Shown here in pieces: positions 33,684 through 46,037 of a DNA stretch of 64,000 nt. The DNA lies in NCBI GenBank assembly GCA_920105625.2, contig OV050030.1, positions 241,707,889-241,771,888 of the forward strand, in the 5' to 3' direction. The position numbers and the translations under genes were made by a program. The number at the start of each line of letters is the position of its first letter. The first letter of the stretch is position 1. The notes under the pieces are model-generated. The model saw nothing but the letters and a program-made list of their open reading frames with translations, searched no databases and was not told the origin of the DNA. The stretch is from Clusia tigrina (Eukaryota; Arthropoda; Insecta; Diptera; Clusiidae).

Positions 33684-36036
33684 AAAGCTATGCTACCCTT
33701 GAGTCCCAAATCAAACACTGATAAAGCTTCAAATGGCCCTAACTTCTAAACGGTACGTCCTACACCTATCAAAGTTTGCAACATACAAATGCTTGTAACT
33801 TTTTACAGGAGCGTCATAAAACCTTGAAATTTTGTAACAATAAAGTACTCGAGCCTCTTGTCAGTTTAAGCTATCGCTCAAAGCTATGCTACCCTTGAGT
33901 CTTAAATCAAACACTGATAAAACTTCAAATGGCCCTAACTTCTACACTGTACGTCCTACACCTGCCAAAGTTTGCAACATACAAATGCTTGTAACTTTTT
34001 ACTGGAGCGTCATAAAACCTTGAAAGTTTGTAACAATAAAGTACTCGAGCCGCTTGTCAATTTAAGCTATCGCTGAAAGCTATGCTACCCTTGAATCCCA
34101 AATCAAACACAGATAAAACTTCAAATGGCCCTAATTTCTATACGGTACGTCCTACACCTATCAAAGTTTGCGACATACAAATGCTTGTATCATTTTACTG
34201 GAGCGTCATAAAATTTTGAAATTTTGTAACAATAAAGTACTCGAGCCTCTTGTCAATTTAAGCTATCGCTCAAAGCTATGCTACCCTTGAGTCCCAAATC
34301 AAACACTGAGAAAACTTCAAATGGCCCTAACTTCTATACGGTACGTCCTACACCTATCAAAGTTTGCAACATACAAATGCTTGTAACTTTTTACAGGAGC
34401 GTCATAAAACCTTGAAATTTTGCAACAATAAAGTATTCGAGCCTCTTGTCAATTTAAGCTATCGCTCAAAGCTATGCTACCCTTGAGTCCCAAATCAAAC
34501 ACTGATAAAACTTCAAATATCCCTAACTTTTATACGGTAAGTCCAACACCTATCAAAGTTTGCAACATACAAATGCTTGTATATTTTTACTGGAGCGTCA
34601 TAAAACCTAGCAGTTTTGTAACAATAAAGTACTCGAGTACTCTTATCAATTTAAGCTATCGCTCAAAGCTATGCTACCTTTGAGTCCCAAATCAAACACT
34701 GATAAAACTTCAAATAGCCCTAACTTCTATACGGTACGTCCTACACCTATCAAAGTTTGCAACATACAAATGCTTGTAACTTTTTACTGGAGCGTCATAA
34801 AACCTTGAAATTTTGTAACAATAAAGTACTCGAGCCTCTTGTCAATTTAAGTTATCGCTCAAAGCTATGATACCCTTGGGTCCCAAATCAAACACTGATA
34901 AATCTTCAAATGGTACTAACTTCTATACGGTGCATCCTATACCTATGAAAGTTTGCAACATGCAATTGCTTGTAACTTTTTACTGGAGCGTCATAAAACC
35001 TTGAAATTTTGTAACAATAAAGTACTCGAGCCTCTTGTCAATTTAAGCTATCGCTCAAAGCTATGCTACCCTTGAGTCCCAAATCAAACACTGATAAAAC
35101 TTCAAATGGCCCTAACTTCTATACGGTACGTCTTACACCTATCAAACTTTGCATCATACAAATGCTTGTAACTTTTTACTGGAGCGTCATAAAACCTTGA
35201 AAGTTTGTAACAATAAAGTACTCGAGCCGCTTGTCAATTTAAGCTATCGCTGAAAGCTATGCTACCCTTGAGTCCCAAATCAAACACAGATAAAACTTCA
35301 AATGGCCCTAATTTCTATACGGTGCATCCTATACCTATGAAAGTTTGCAACATGCAATTGCTTGTAACTTTTTACTGGAGCGTCATAAAACCTTGAAATT
35401 TTGTAACAATAAAGTACTCGAGCCTCTTGTCAATTTAAGCTATCGCTCAAAGCTATGCTACCCTTGAGTCCCAAATCAAACACTGATAAAACTTCAAATG
35501 GCCCTAACTTCTATACGGTACGTCCTACACCTATCAAACTTTGCATCATACAAATGCTTGTAACTTTTTACTGGAGCTTCATAAAACCTTGAAAGTTTGT
35601 AACAATAAAGTACTCGAGCCGCTTGTCAATTTCAGCTATCGCTGAAAGCTATGCTACCCTTGAATCCCAAATCAAACACAGATAAAACTTTAAATGGCCC
35701 TAATTTCTATACGGTACGTCCTACACCTATCAAAGTTTGCAACATACAAATGCTTGTATCATTTTACTGGAGCGTCATAAAATTTTGAAATTTTGTAACA
35801 ATAAAGTACTCGAGCCTCTTGTCAATTTAAGCTATCGCTCAAAGCTATGCTACCCTTGAGTCCCAAATCAAACACTGAGAAAACTTCAAATGGGACTAAC
35901 TTCTATACGGTACGTCCTACACCTATCAAAGTTTGCAACATACAAATGCTTGTAACTTTTTACAGGAGCGTCATAAAACCTTGAAATTTTGCAACAATAA
36001 AGTATTCGAGCCTCTTGTCAATTTAAGCTATCGCTC

Positions 36037-38782
36037 AAAGCTATGCTACCCTTGAGTCCCAAATCACACACTGATAAAACTTCAAATGGCCCTAACTTCT
36101 ATACGGTACGTCCTACTCCTATCAAAGTTTGGAACATACAAATGCTTGTAACTTTTTACTGGAACGTCATAAAACCTTGCAGTTTTGTAACAATAAAGAA
36201 TTCGAGTACTCTTATCAATTTAAGCTATCGCTCAAAGCTATGCTACGCTTGAGTCCCAAATCAAACACTGATAAAACTTCAAATGGCCCTAACTTCTATA
36301 CGGTACGTCCTACACCTATCAAAGTTTGCAACATACAAATGCTTGTAACTTTTTACTGGAGCGTCATAAAACCTTGAAATTTTGTAACAATAAAGTACTC
36401 GAGCCTCTTGTCAATTTAAGCTATCGCTCAAAGCTATGCTACCCTTGAGTCCCAAATCAAACACTGATAAAGCTTCAAATGGCCCTAACTTCTAAACGGT
36501 ACGTCCTACACCTATCAAAGTTTGCAACATACAAATGCTTGTAACTTTTTACAGGAGCGTCATAAAACCTTGAAATTTTGTAACAATAAAGTACTCGAGC
36601 CTCTTGTCAGTTTAAGCTATCGCTCAAAGCTATGCTACCCTTGAGTCTTAAATCAAACACTGATAAAACTTCAAATGGCCCTAACTTCTACACTGTACGT
36701 CCTACACCAGCCAAAGTTTGCAACATACAAATGCTTGTAACTTTTTACTGGAGCGTCATAAAACCTTGAAAGTTTGTAACAATAAAGTACTCGAGCCGCT
36801 TGTCAATTTAAGCTATCGCTGAAAGCTATGCTACCCTTGAATCCCAAATCAAACACAGATAAAACTTCAAATGGCCCTAATTTCTATACGGTACGTCCTA
36901 CACCTATCAAAGTTTGCGACATACAAATGCTTGTATCATTTTACTGGAGCGTCATAAAATTTTGAAATTTTGTAACAATAAAGTACTCGAGCCTCTTGTC
37001 AATTTAAGCTATCGCTCAAAGCTATGCTACCCTTGAGTCCCAAATCAAACACTGAGAAAACTTCAAATGGCCCTAACTTCTATACGGTACGTCCTACACC
37101 TATCAAAGTTTGCAACATACAAATGCTTGTAACTTTTTACAGGAGCGTCATAAAACCTTGAAATTTTGCAACAATAAAGTATTCGAGCCTCTTGTCAATT
37201 TAAGCTATCGCTCAAAGCTATGCTACCCTTGAGTCCCAAATCAAACACTGATAAAACTTCAAATATCCCTAACTTCTATACGGTAAGTCCAACACCTATC
37301 AAAGTTTGCAACATACAAATGCTTGTATATTTTTACTGGAGCGTCATAAAACCTAGCAGTTTTGTAACAATAAAGTACTCGAGTACTCTTATCAATTTAA
37401 GCTATCGCTCAAAGCTATGCTACGCTTGAGTCCCAAATCAAACACTGATAAAACTTCAAATGGCCCTAACTTCTATACGGTACGTCCTACACCTATCAAA
37501 GTTTGCAACATACAAATGCTTGTAACTTTTTACTGGAGCGTCATAAAACCTTGAAATTTTGTAACAATAAAGTACTCGAGCCTCTTGTCAATTTAAGCTA
37601 TCGCTCAAAGCTATGCTACCCTTGAGTCCCAAATCAAACACTGATAAAGCTTCAAATGGCCCTAACTTCTAAACGGTACGTCCTACACCTATCAAAGTTT
37701 GCAACATACAAATGCTTGTAACTTTTTACAGGAGCGTCATAAAACCTTGAAATTTTGTAACAATAAAGTACTCGAGCCTCTTGTCAGTTTAAGCTATCGC
37801 TCAAAGCTATGCTACCCTTGAGTCTTAAATCAAACACTGATAAAACTTCAAATGGCCCTAACTTCTACACTGTACGTCCTACACCTGCCAAAGTTTGCAA
37901 CATACAAATGCTTGTAACTTTTTACTGGAGCGTCATAAAACCTTGAAATTTTGTAACAATAAAGAACTCGAGCCTCTTGTCAATTTAAGATATCGCTCAT
38001 AGCTATGCTACCCTTGAGTCCCAAATCAACCACTGATAAAACTTCAAATAGCCCTAACTTCTATACGGTACATCCTACACCTATCAAAGTTTGCAACATA
38101 CAAATGCTTGTAACTTTTTACTGGAGCATCATAAAACCTTGAAATTTTGTAACAATAAAGTACTCGAGCCTCTTGTCAATTTAAGTTATCGCTCAAAGCT
38201 ATGATACCCTTGGGTCCCAAATCAAACACTGATAAATCTTCAAATGGTACTAACTTCTATACGGTGCATCCTATACCTATGAAAGTTTGCAACATGCAAT
38301 TGCTTGTAACTTTTTACTGGAGCGTCATAAAACCTTGAAATTTTGTAACAATAAAGTACTCGAGCCTCTTGTCAATTTAGGCTATCGCTCAAAGCTATGC
38401 TACCCTTGAGTCCCAAATCAAACACTGATAAATCTTCAAATGGCCCTAACTTCTATACGGTACGTCCTACACCTATCAAACTTTGCATCATACAAATGCT
38501 TGTAACTTTTTACTGGAGCGTCATCAAACCTTGAAAGTTTGTAACAATAAAGTACTCGAGCCGCTTGTCAATTTAAGCTATCGCTGAAAGCTATGCTACC
38601 CTCGAGTCCCAAATCAAACACAGATAAAACTTCAAATGGCCCTAATTTCTATACGGTGCATCCTATACCTATGAAAGTTTGCAACATGCAATTGCTTGTA
38701 ACTTTTTACTGGAGCGTCATAAAACCTTGAAATTTTGTAACAATAAAGTACTCGAGCCTCTTGTCAATTTAAGCTATCGCTC
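36037..38782 (+). repeat. 14-mer HOR, round 2
   Basis: Starts: 36,037, 36,234, 36,430, 36,626, 36,822, 37,018, 37,214, 37,411, 37,607, 37,803, 37,999, 38,195, 38,391, 38,587. Its first monomer is unusual: AAATCACACACTG, GTACGTCCTACTCC, TTTGGAACATAC, TGGAACGTC and AAGAATTCGAG (an EcoRI site) in place of the GTAAGTCCAAC / CCTAGCAG form of the other rounds. Confidence 0.92.
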
Positions 38783-41528
38783 AAAGCTATGCTACCCTTG
38801 AGTCCCAAATCAAACACTGATAAAACTTCAAATGGCCCTAACTTCTATACGGTAAGTCCAACACCTATCAAAGTTTGCAACATACAAATGCTTGTATATT
38901 TTTACTGGAGCGTCATAAAACCTAGCAGTTTTGTAACAATAAAGAACTCGAGTACTCTTATCAATTTAAGCTATCGCTCAAAGCTATGCTACCCTTGAGT
39001 CCCAAATCAAACACTGATAAAACTTCAAATGGCCCTAACTTCTATACGGTACGTCCTACACCTATCAAAGTTTGCAACATACAAATGCTTGTAACTTTTT
39101 ACTGGAGCGTCATAAAACCTTGAAATTTTGTAACAATAAAGTACTCGAGCCTCTTGTCAATTTAAGCTATCGCTCAAAGCTATGCTACCCTTGAGTCCCA
39201 AATCAAACACTGATAAAGCTTCAAATGGCCCTAACTTCTAAACGGTACGTCCTACACCTATCAAAGTTTGCAACATACAAATGCTTGTAACTTTTTACAG
39301 GAGCGTCATAAAACCTTGAAATTTTGTAACAATAAAGTACTCGAGCCTCTTGTCAGTTTAAGCTATCGCTCAAAGCTATGCTACCCTTGAGTCTTAAATC
39401 AAACACTGATAAAACTTCAAATGGCCCTAACTTCTACACTGTACGTCCTACACCTGCCAAAGTTTGCAACATACAAATGCTTGTAACTTTTTACTGGAGC
39501 GTCATAAAACCTTGAAAGTTTGTAACAATAAAGTACTCGAGCCGCTTGTCAATTTAAGCTATCGCTGAAAGCTATGCTACCCTTGAATCCCAAATCAAAC
39601 ACAGATAAAACTTCAAATGGCCCTAATTTCTATACGGTACGTCCTACACCTATCAAAGTTTGCGACATACAAATGCTTGTATCATTTTACTGGAGCGTCA
39701 TAAAATTTTGAAATTTTGTAACAATAAAGTACTCGAGCCTCTTGTCAATTTAAGCTATCGCTCAAAGCTATGCTACCCTTGAGTCCCAAATCAAACACTG
39801 AGAAAACTTCAAATGGCCCTAACTTCTATACGGTACGTCCTACACCTATCAAAGTTTGCAACATACAAATGCTTGTAACTTTTTACAGGAGCGTCATAAA
39901 ACCTTGAAATTTTGCAACAATAAAGTATTCGAGCCTCTTGTCAATTTAAGCTATCGCTCAAAGCTATGCTACCCTTGAGTCCCAAATCAAACACTGATAA
40001 AACTTCAAATATCCCTAACTTCTATACGGTAAGTCCAACACCTATCAAAGTTTGCAACATACAAATGCTTGTATATTTTTACTGGAGCGTCATAAAACCT
40101 AGCAGTTTTGTAACAATAAAGTACTCGAGTACTCTTATCAATTTAAGCTATCGCTCAAAGCTATGCTACGCTTGAGTCCCAAATCAAACACTGATAAAAC
40201 TTCAAATGGCCCTAACTTCTATACGGTACGTCCTACACCTATCAAAGTTTGCAACATACAAATGCTTGTAACTTTTTACTGGAGCGTCATAAAACCTTGA
40301 AATTTTGTAACAATAAAGTACTCGAGCCTCTTGTCAATTTAAGCTATCGCTCAAAGCTATGCTACCCTTGAGTCCCAAATCAAACACTGATAAAGCTTCA
40401 AATGGCCCTAACTTCTAAACGGTACGTCCTACACCTATCAAAGTTTGCAACATACAAATGCTTGTAACTTTTTACAGGAGCGTCATAAAACCTTGAAATT
40501 TTGTAACAATAAAGTACTCGAGCCTCTTGTCAGTTTAAGCTATCGCTCAAAGCTATGCTACCCTTGAGTCTTAAATCAAACACTGATAAAACTTCAAATG
40601 GCCCTAACTTCTACACTGTACGTCCTACACCTGCCAAAGTTTGCAACATACAAATGCTTGTAACTTTTTACTGGCGCGTCATAAAACCTTGAAATTTTGT
40701 AACAATAAAGAACTCGAGCCTCTTGTCAATTTAAGATATCGCTCATAGCTATGCTACCCTTGAGTCCCAAATCAACCACTGATAAAACTTCAAATAGCCC
40801 TAACTTCTATACGGTACATCCTACACCTATCAAAGTTTGCAACATACAAATGCTTGTAACTTTTTACTGGAGCATCATAAAACCTTGAAATTTTGTAACA
40901 ATAAAGTACTCGAGCCTCTTGTCAATTTAAGTTATCGCTCAAAGCTATGATACCCTTGGGTCCCAAATCAAACACTGATAAATCTTCAAATGGTACTAAC
41001 TTCTATACGGTGCATCCTATACCTATGAAAGTTTGCAACATGCAATTGCTTGTAACTTTTTACTGGAGCGTCATAAAACCTTGAAATTTTGTAACAATAA
41101 AGTACTCGAGCCTCTTGTCAATTTAGGCTATCGCTCAAAGCTATGCTACCCTTGAGTCCCAAATCAAACACTGATAAAACTTCAAATGGCCCTAACTTCT
41201 ATACGGTACGTCCTACACCTATCAAACTTTGCATCATACAAATGCTTGTAACTTTTTACTGGAGCGTCATAAAACCTTGAAAGTTTGTAACAATAAAGTA
41301 CTCGAGCCGCTTGTCAATTTAAGCTATCGCTGAAAGCTATGCTACCCTCGAGTCCCAAATCAAACACAGATAAAACTTCAAATGGCCCTAATTTCTATAC
41401 GGTGCATCCTATACGTATGAAAGTTTGCAACATGCAATTGCTTGTAACTTTTTACTGCAGCGTCATAAAACCTTGAAATTTTGTAACAATAAAGTACTCG
41501 AGCCTCTTGTCAATTTAAGCTATCGCTC
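38783..41528 (+). repeat. 14-mer HOR, round 3
   Basis: A very close copy of round 2 from its second monomer on, with few differences: ATGCTACCC in place of ATGCTACGC near 38,990, TGGCGCGTC near 40,675 and CCTATACGTATG near 41,410. It is directly followed by the fourth B-variant monomer at 41,529. Confidence 0.92.
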
Positions 41529-42901
41529 AAAGCTATGCTACCCTTGAGTCCCAAATCAAACACTGATAAAACTTCAAATGGCCCTAACTTCTATACGGTA
41601 AGTCCAACACCTATCAAAGTTTGCAACATACAAATGCTTGTATATTTTTACTGGAGCGTCATAAAACCTAGCAGTTTTGTAACAATAAAGAACTCGAGTA
41701 CTCTTATCAATTTAAGCTATCGCTCAAAGCTATGCTACGCTTGAGTCCCAAATCAAACACTGATAAAACTTCAAATGGCCCTAACTTCTATACGGTACGT
41801 CCTACACCTATCAAAGTTTGCAACATACAAATGCTTGTAACTTTTTACTGGAGCGTCATAAAACCTTGAAATTTTGTAACAATAAAGTACTCGAGCCTCT
41901 TGTCAATTTAAGCTATCGCTCAAAGCTATGCTACCCTTGAGTCCCAAATCAAACACTGATAAAGCTTCAAATGGCCCTAACTTCTAAACGGTACGTCCTA
42001 CACCTATCAAAGTTTGCAACATACAAATGCTTGTAACTTTTTACAGGAGCGTCATAAAACCTTGAAATTTTGTAACAATAAAGTACTCGAGCCTCTTGTC
42101 AGTTTAAGCTATCGCTCAAAGCTATGCTACCCTTGAGTCTTAAATCAAACACTGATAAAACTTCAAATGGCCCTAACTTCTACACTGTACGTCCTACACC
42201 TGCCAAAGTTTGCAACATACAAATGCTTGTAACTTTTTACTGGAGCGTCATAAAACCTTGAAATTTTGTAACAATAAAGAACTCGAGCCTCTTGTCAATT
42301 TAAGATATCGCTCATAGCTATGCTACCCTTGAGTCCCAAATCAACCACTGATAAAACTTCAAATAGCCCTAACTTCTATACGGTACATCCTACACCTATC
42401 AAAGTTTGCAACATACAAATGCTTGTAACTTTTTACTGGAGCATCATAAAACCTTGAAATTTTGTAACAATAAAGTACTCGAGCCTCTTGTCAATTTAAG
42501 TTATCGCTCAAAGCTATGATACCCTTGGGTCCCAAATCAAACACTGATAAATCTTCAAATGGTACTAACTTCTATACGGTGCATCCTATACCTATGAAAG
42601 TTTGCAACATGCAATTGCTTGTAACTTTTTACTGGAGCGTCATAAAACCTTGAAATTTTGTAACAATAAAGTACTCGAGCCTCTTGTCAATTTAGGCTAT
42701 CGCTCAAAGCTATGCTACCCTTGAGTCCCAAATCAAACACTGATAAAACTTCAAATGGCCCTAACTTCTATACGGTACGTCCTACACCTATCAAACTTTG
42801 CATCATACAAATGCTTGTAACTTTTTACTGGAGCGTCATAAAACCTTGAAAGTTTGTAACAATAAAGTACTCGAGCCGCTTGTCAATTTAAGCAATCGCT
42901 G
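41529..42901 (+). repeat. Shortened 14-mer: monomers 1-3 joined to 10-13
   Basis: Starts: 41,529 B variant, 41,726 near-consensus, 41,922 D, 42,118 E, 42,314 F, 42,510 H, 42,706 I; the next monomer, a (CCCTCGAG), is at 42,902. Compared with the 14-mer, six monomers are missing between D (position 3) and E (position 10). Both 3 and 9 are class D, so a single exchange between the two D monomers explains the join. This 1,373-bp block is reused at 49,567, 53,096 and 59,761. Confidence 0.9.
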
Positions 42902-45900
42902 AAAGCTATGCTACCCTCGAGTCCCAAATCAAACACAGATAAAACTTCAAATGGCCCTAATTTCTATACGGTGCATCCTATACCTATGAAAGTTTGCAAC
43001 ATGCAATTGCTTGTAACTTTTTACTGGAGCGTCATAAAACCTTGAAATTTTGTAACAATAAAGTACTCGAGCCTCTTGTCAATTTAAGCTATCGCTCAAA
43101 GCTATGCTACCCTTGAGTCCCAAATCAAACACTGATAAAACTTCAAATGGCCCTAACTTCTATACGGTACGTCCTACACCTATCCAACTTTGCATCATAC
43201 AAATGCTTGTAACTTTTTACTGGAGCATCATAAAACCTTGAAAGTTTGTAACAATAAAGTACTCGAGCCGCTTGTCAATTTAAGCTATCGCTGAAAGCTA
43301 TGCTACCCTTGAATCCCAAATCAAACACAGATAAAACTTCAAATGGCCCTAATTTCTATACGGTACGTCCTACACCTATCAAAGTTTGCAACATACAAAT
43401 GCTTGTATCATTTTACTGGAGCGTCATAAAATTTTGAAATTTTGTAACAATAAAGTACTCGAGCCTCTTGTCAGTTTAAGCTATCGCTCAAAGCTATGCT
43501 ACCCTTGAGTCTTAAATCAAACACTGATAAAACTTCAAATGGCCCTAACTTCTACACTGTACGTCCTACACCTGCCAAAGTTTGCAACATACAAATGCTT
43601 GTAACTTTTTACTGGAGCGTCATAAAACCTTGAAATTTTGTAACAATAAAGAACTCGAGCCTCTTGTCAATTTAAGATATCGCTCATAGCTATGCTACCC
43701 TTGAGTCCCAAATCAACCACTGATAAAACTTCAAATAGCCCTAACTTCTATACGGTACATCCTACACCTATCAAAGTTTGCAACATACAAATGCTTGTAA
43801 CTTTTTACTGGAGCATCATAAAACCTTGAAATTTTGTAACAATAAAGTACTCGAGCCTCTTGTCAATTTAAGCTATCGCTCAAAGCTACGCTACCCTTGA
43901 GTCCCAAATCAAACACTGATAAAACTTCAAATGGCCCTAACTTCTATACGGTACGTCCTACACCTATCAAAGTTTGCAACATACAAATGCTTGTAACTTT
44001 TTACTGGAGCGTCATAAAACCTTGAAATTTCGGTACAATAAAGTAGTCGAGCCTCTTGTCAATTTAAGCTATCGCTCAAAGCTATGCTACGCTTGAGTCC
44101 CAAATCAAACACTGATAAAACTTCAAATGGCCCTACCTTATATACGGTACGTCCTACACCTATCAAAGTTTGCAATATACAAATGCTTGTAACTTTTTAC
44201 TGGAGCGTCATAAAACCTTGAAATTTTGTAACAATAAAGTACTCGAGCCTCTTGCCAATTTAAGCTATCGCTCAAAGCTATGCTACCCTTGAGTCCCAAA
44301 TCAAACACTGATAAATCTTCAAATGGCCCTAACTGATATACGGTACGTCCTACACCTATCAATGTTTGCAGCATACAAATGCTTGCAACTTTTTACTGGA
44401 GGTTCATAAAACCTTGAAATTTTGTAACAATAAAGTACTCGAGCCTCTTGTCAATTTAAGCTATCGCTCAAAGCTATGCTACCCTTGAGTCCCAAATCAA
44501 ACACAGATAAAACTTCAAATGGCCCTAATTTCTATACGGTGCATCCTATACCTATGAAAGTTTGCAACATGCAATTGCTTGTAACTTTTTACTGGAGCGT
44601 CATAAAACCTTGAAATTTTGTAACAATAAAGTACTCGAGCCTCTTGTCAATTTAAGCTATCGCTCAAAGCTATGCTACCCTTGAGTCCCAAATCAAACAC
44701 TGATAAAACTTCAAATGGCCCTAACTTCTATACGGTACGTCCTACACCTATCAAACTTTGCATCATACAAATGCTTGTAACTTTTTACTGGAGCATCATA
44801 AAACCTTGAAAGTTTGTAACAATAAAGTACTCGAGCCGCTTGTCAATTTAAGCTATCGCTGAAAGCTATGCTACCCTTGAATCCCAAATCAAACACAGAT
44901 AAAACTTCAAATGGCCCTAATTTCTATACGGTACGTCCTACACCTATCAAAGTTTGCAACATACAAATGCTTGTATCATTTTACTGGAGCGTCATAAAAT
45001 TTTGAAATTTTGTAACAATAAAGTACTCGAGCCTCTTGTCAGTTTAAGCTATCGCTCAAAGCTATGCTACCCTTGAGTCTTAAATCAAACACTGATAAAA
45101 CTTCAAATGGCCCTAACTTCTACACTGTACGTCCTACACCTGCCAAAGTTTTCAACATACAAATGCTTGTAACTTTTTACTGGAGCGTCATAAAACCTTG
45201 AAATTTTGTAACAATAAAGAACTCGAGCCTCTTGTCAATTTAAGATATCGCTCATAGCTATGCTACCCTTGAGTCCCAAATCAACCACTGATAAAACTTC
45301 AAATAGCCCTAACTTCTATACGGTACATCCTACACCTATCCAAGTTTGCAACATACAAATGCTTGTAACTTTTTACTGGAGCATCATAAAACCTTGAAAT
45401 TTTGTAACAATAAAGTACTCGAGCCTCTTGTCAATTTAAGCTATCGCTCAAAGCTACGCTACCCTTGAGTCCCAAATCAAACACTGATAAAACTTCAAAT
45501 GGCCCTAACTTCTATACGGTACGTCCTACACCTATCAAAGTTTGCAACATACAAATGCTTGTAACTTTTTACTGGAGCGTCATAAAACCTTGAAATTTCG
45601 GTACAATAAAGTAGTCGAGCCTCTTGTCAATTTAAGCTATCGCTCAAAGCTATGCTACGCTTGAGTCCCAAATCAAACACTGATAAAACTTCAAATGGCC
45701 CTACCTTATATACGGTACGTCCTACACCTATCAAAGTTTGCAATATACAAATGCTTGTAACTTTTTACTGGAGCGTCATAAAACCTTGAAATTTTGTAAC
45801 AATAAAGTACTCGAGCCTCTTGCCAATTTAAGCTATCGCTCAAAGCTATGCTACCCTTGAGTCCCAAATCAAACACTGATAAATCTTCAAATGGCCCTAA

Positions 45901-46037
45901 CTGATATACGGTACGTCCTACACCTATCAATGTTTGCCGCATACAAATGCTTGCAACTTTTTACTGGAGGTTCATAAAACCTTGAAATTTTGTAACAATA
46001 AAGTACTCGAGCCTCTTGTCAATTTAAGCTATCGCTC
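42902..46037 (+). repeat. 8-monomer HOR, two tandem units (1,568 bp each)
   Basis: Order a-b-c-d-e-f-g-h, exactly 8 x 196. The first unit is 42,902-44,469 and the second 44,470-46,037. The first a has CCCTCGAG, the second CCCTTGAG. In h the second unit has TTTGCCGCATAC where the first has TTTGCAGCATAC (near 45,938 and 44,370). The d-e-f-g-h part corresponds to 5,130-6,109. Confidence 0.92.

Larger units (their letters stand above)
33291..36036 (+). repeat. 14-mer HOR, round 1 (second half replaced)
   Basis: Monomers 1-7 (33,291-34,664) match the later rounds. At 34,665 the sequence switches to the block also found at 30,351-31,722 and returns to phase at 36,037. The exchange replaced exactly seven monomers by seven others without changing unit length. 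Confidence 0.9.
33291..41528 (+). repeat. 14-monomer HOR array (2,746-bp unit)
   Basis: Three rounds start at 33,291, 36,037 and 38,783, and a fourth starts at 41,529. The unit is 14 x 196 + 2, the two extra bases coming from two class B-type monomers (positions 1 and 7). Monomers 1-7 are: B variant with AAAGAACTCGAG; near-consensus; D; an E/I chimera; c with TTTGCGACATAC; CACTGAGAAAAC; B. Monomers 8-14 are: near-consensus; D; E; F; H; I; a with CCCTCGAG. In the first round monomers 8-14 are replaced by the seven-monomer block 34,665-36,036. Confidence 0.93.
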
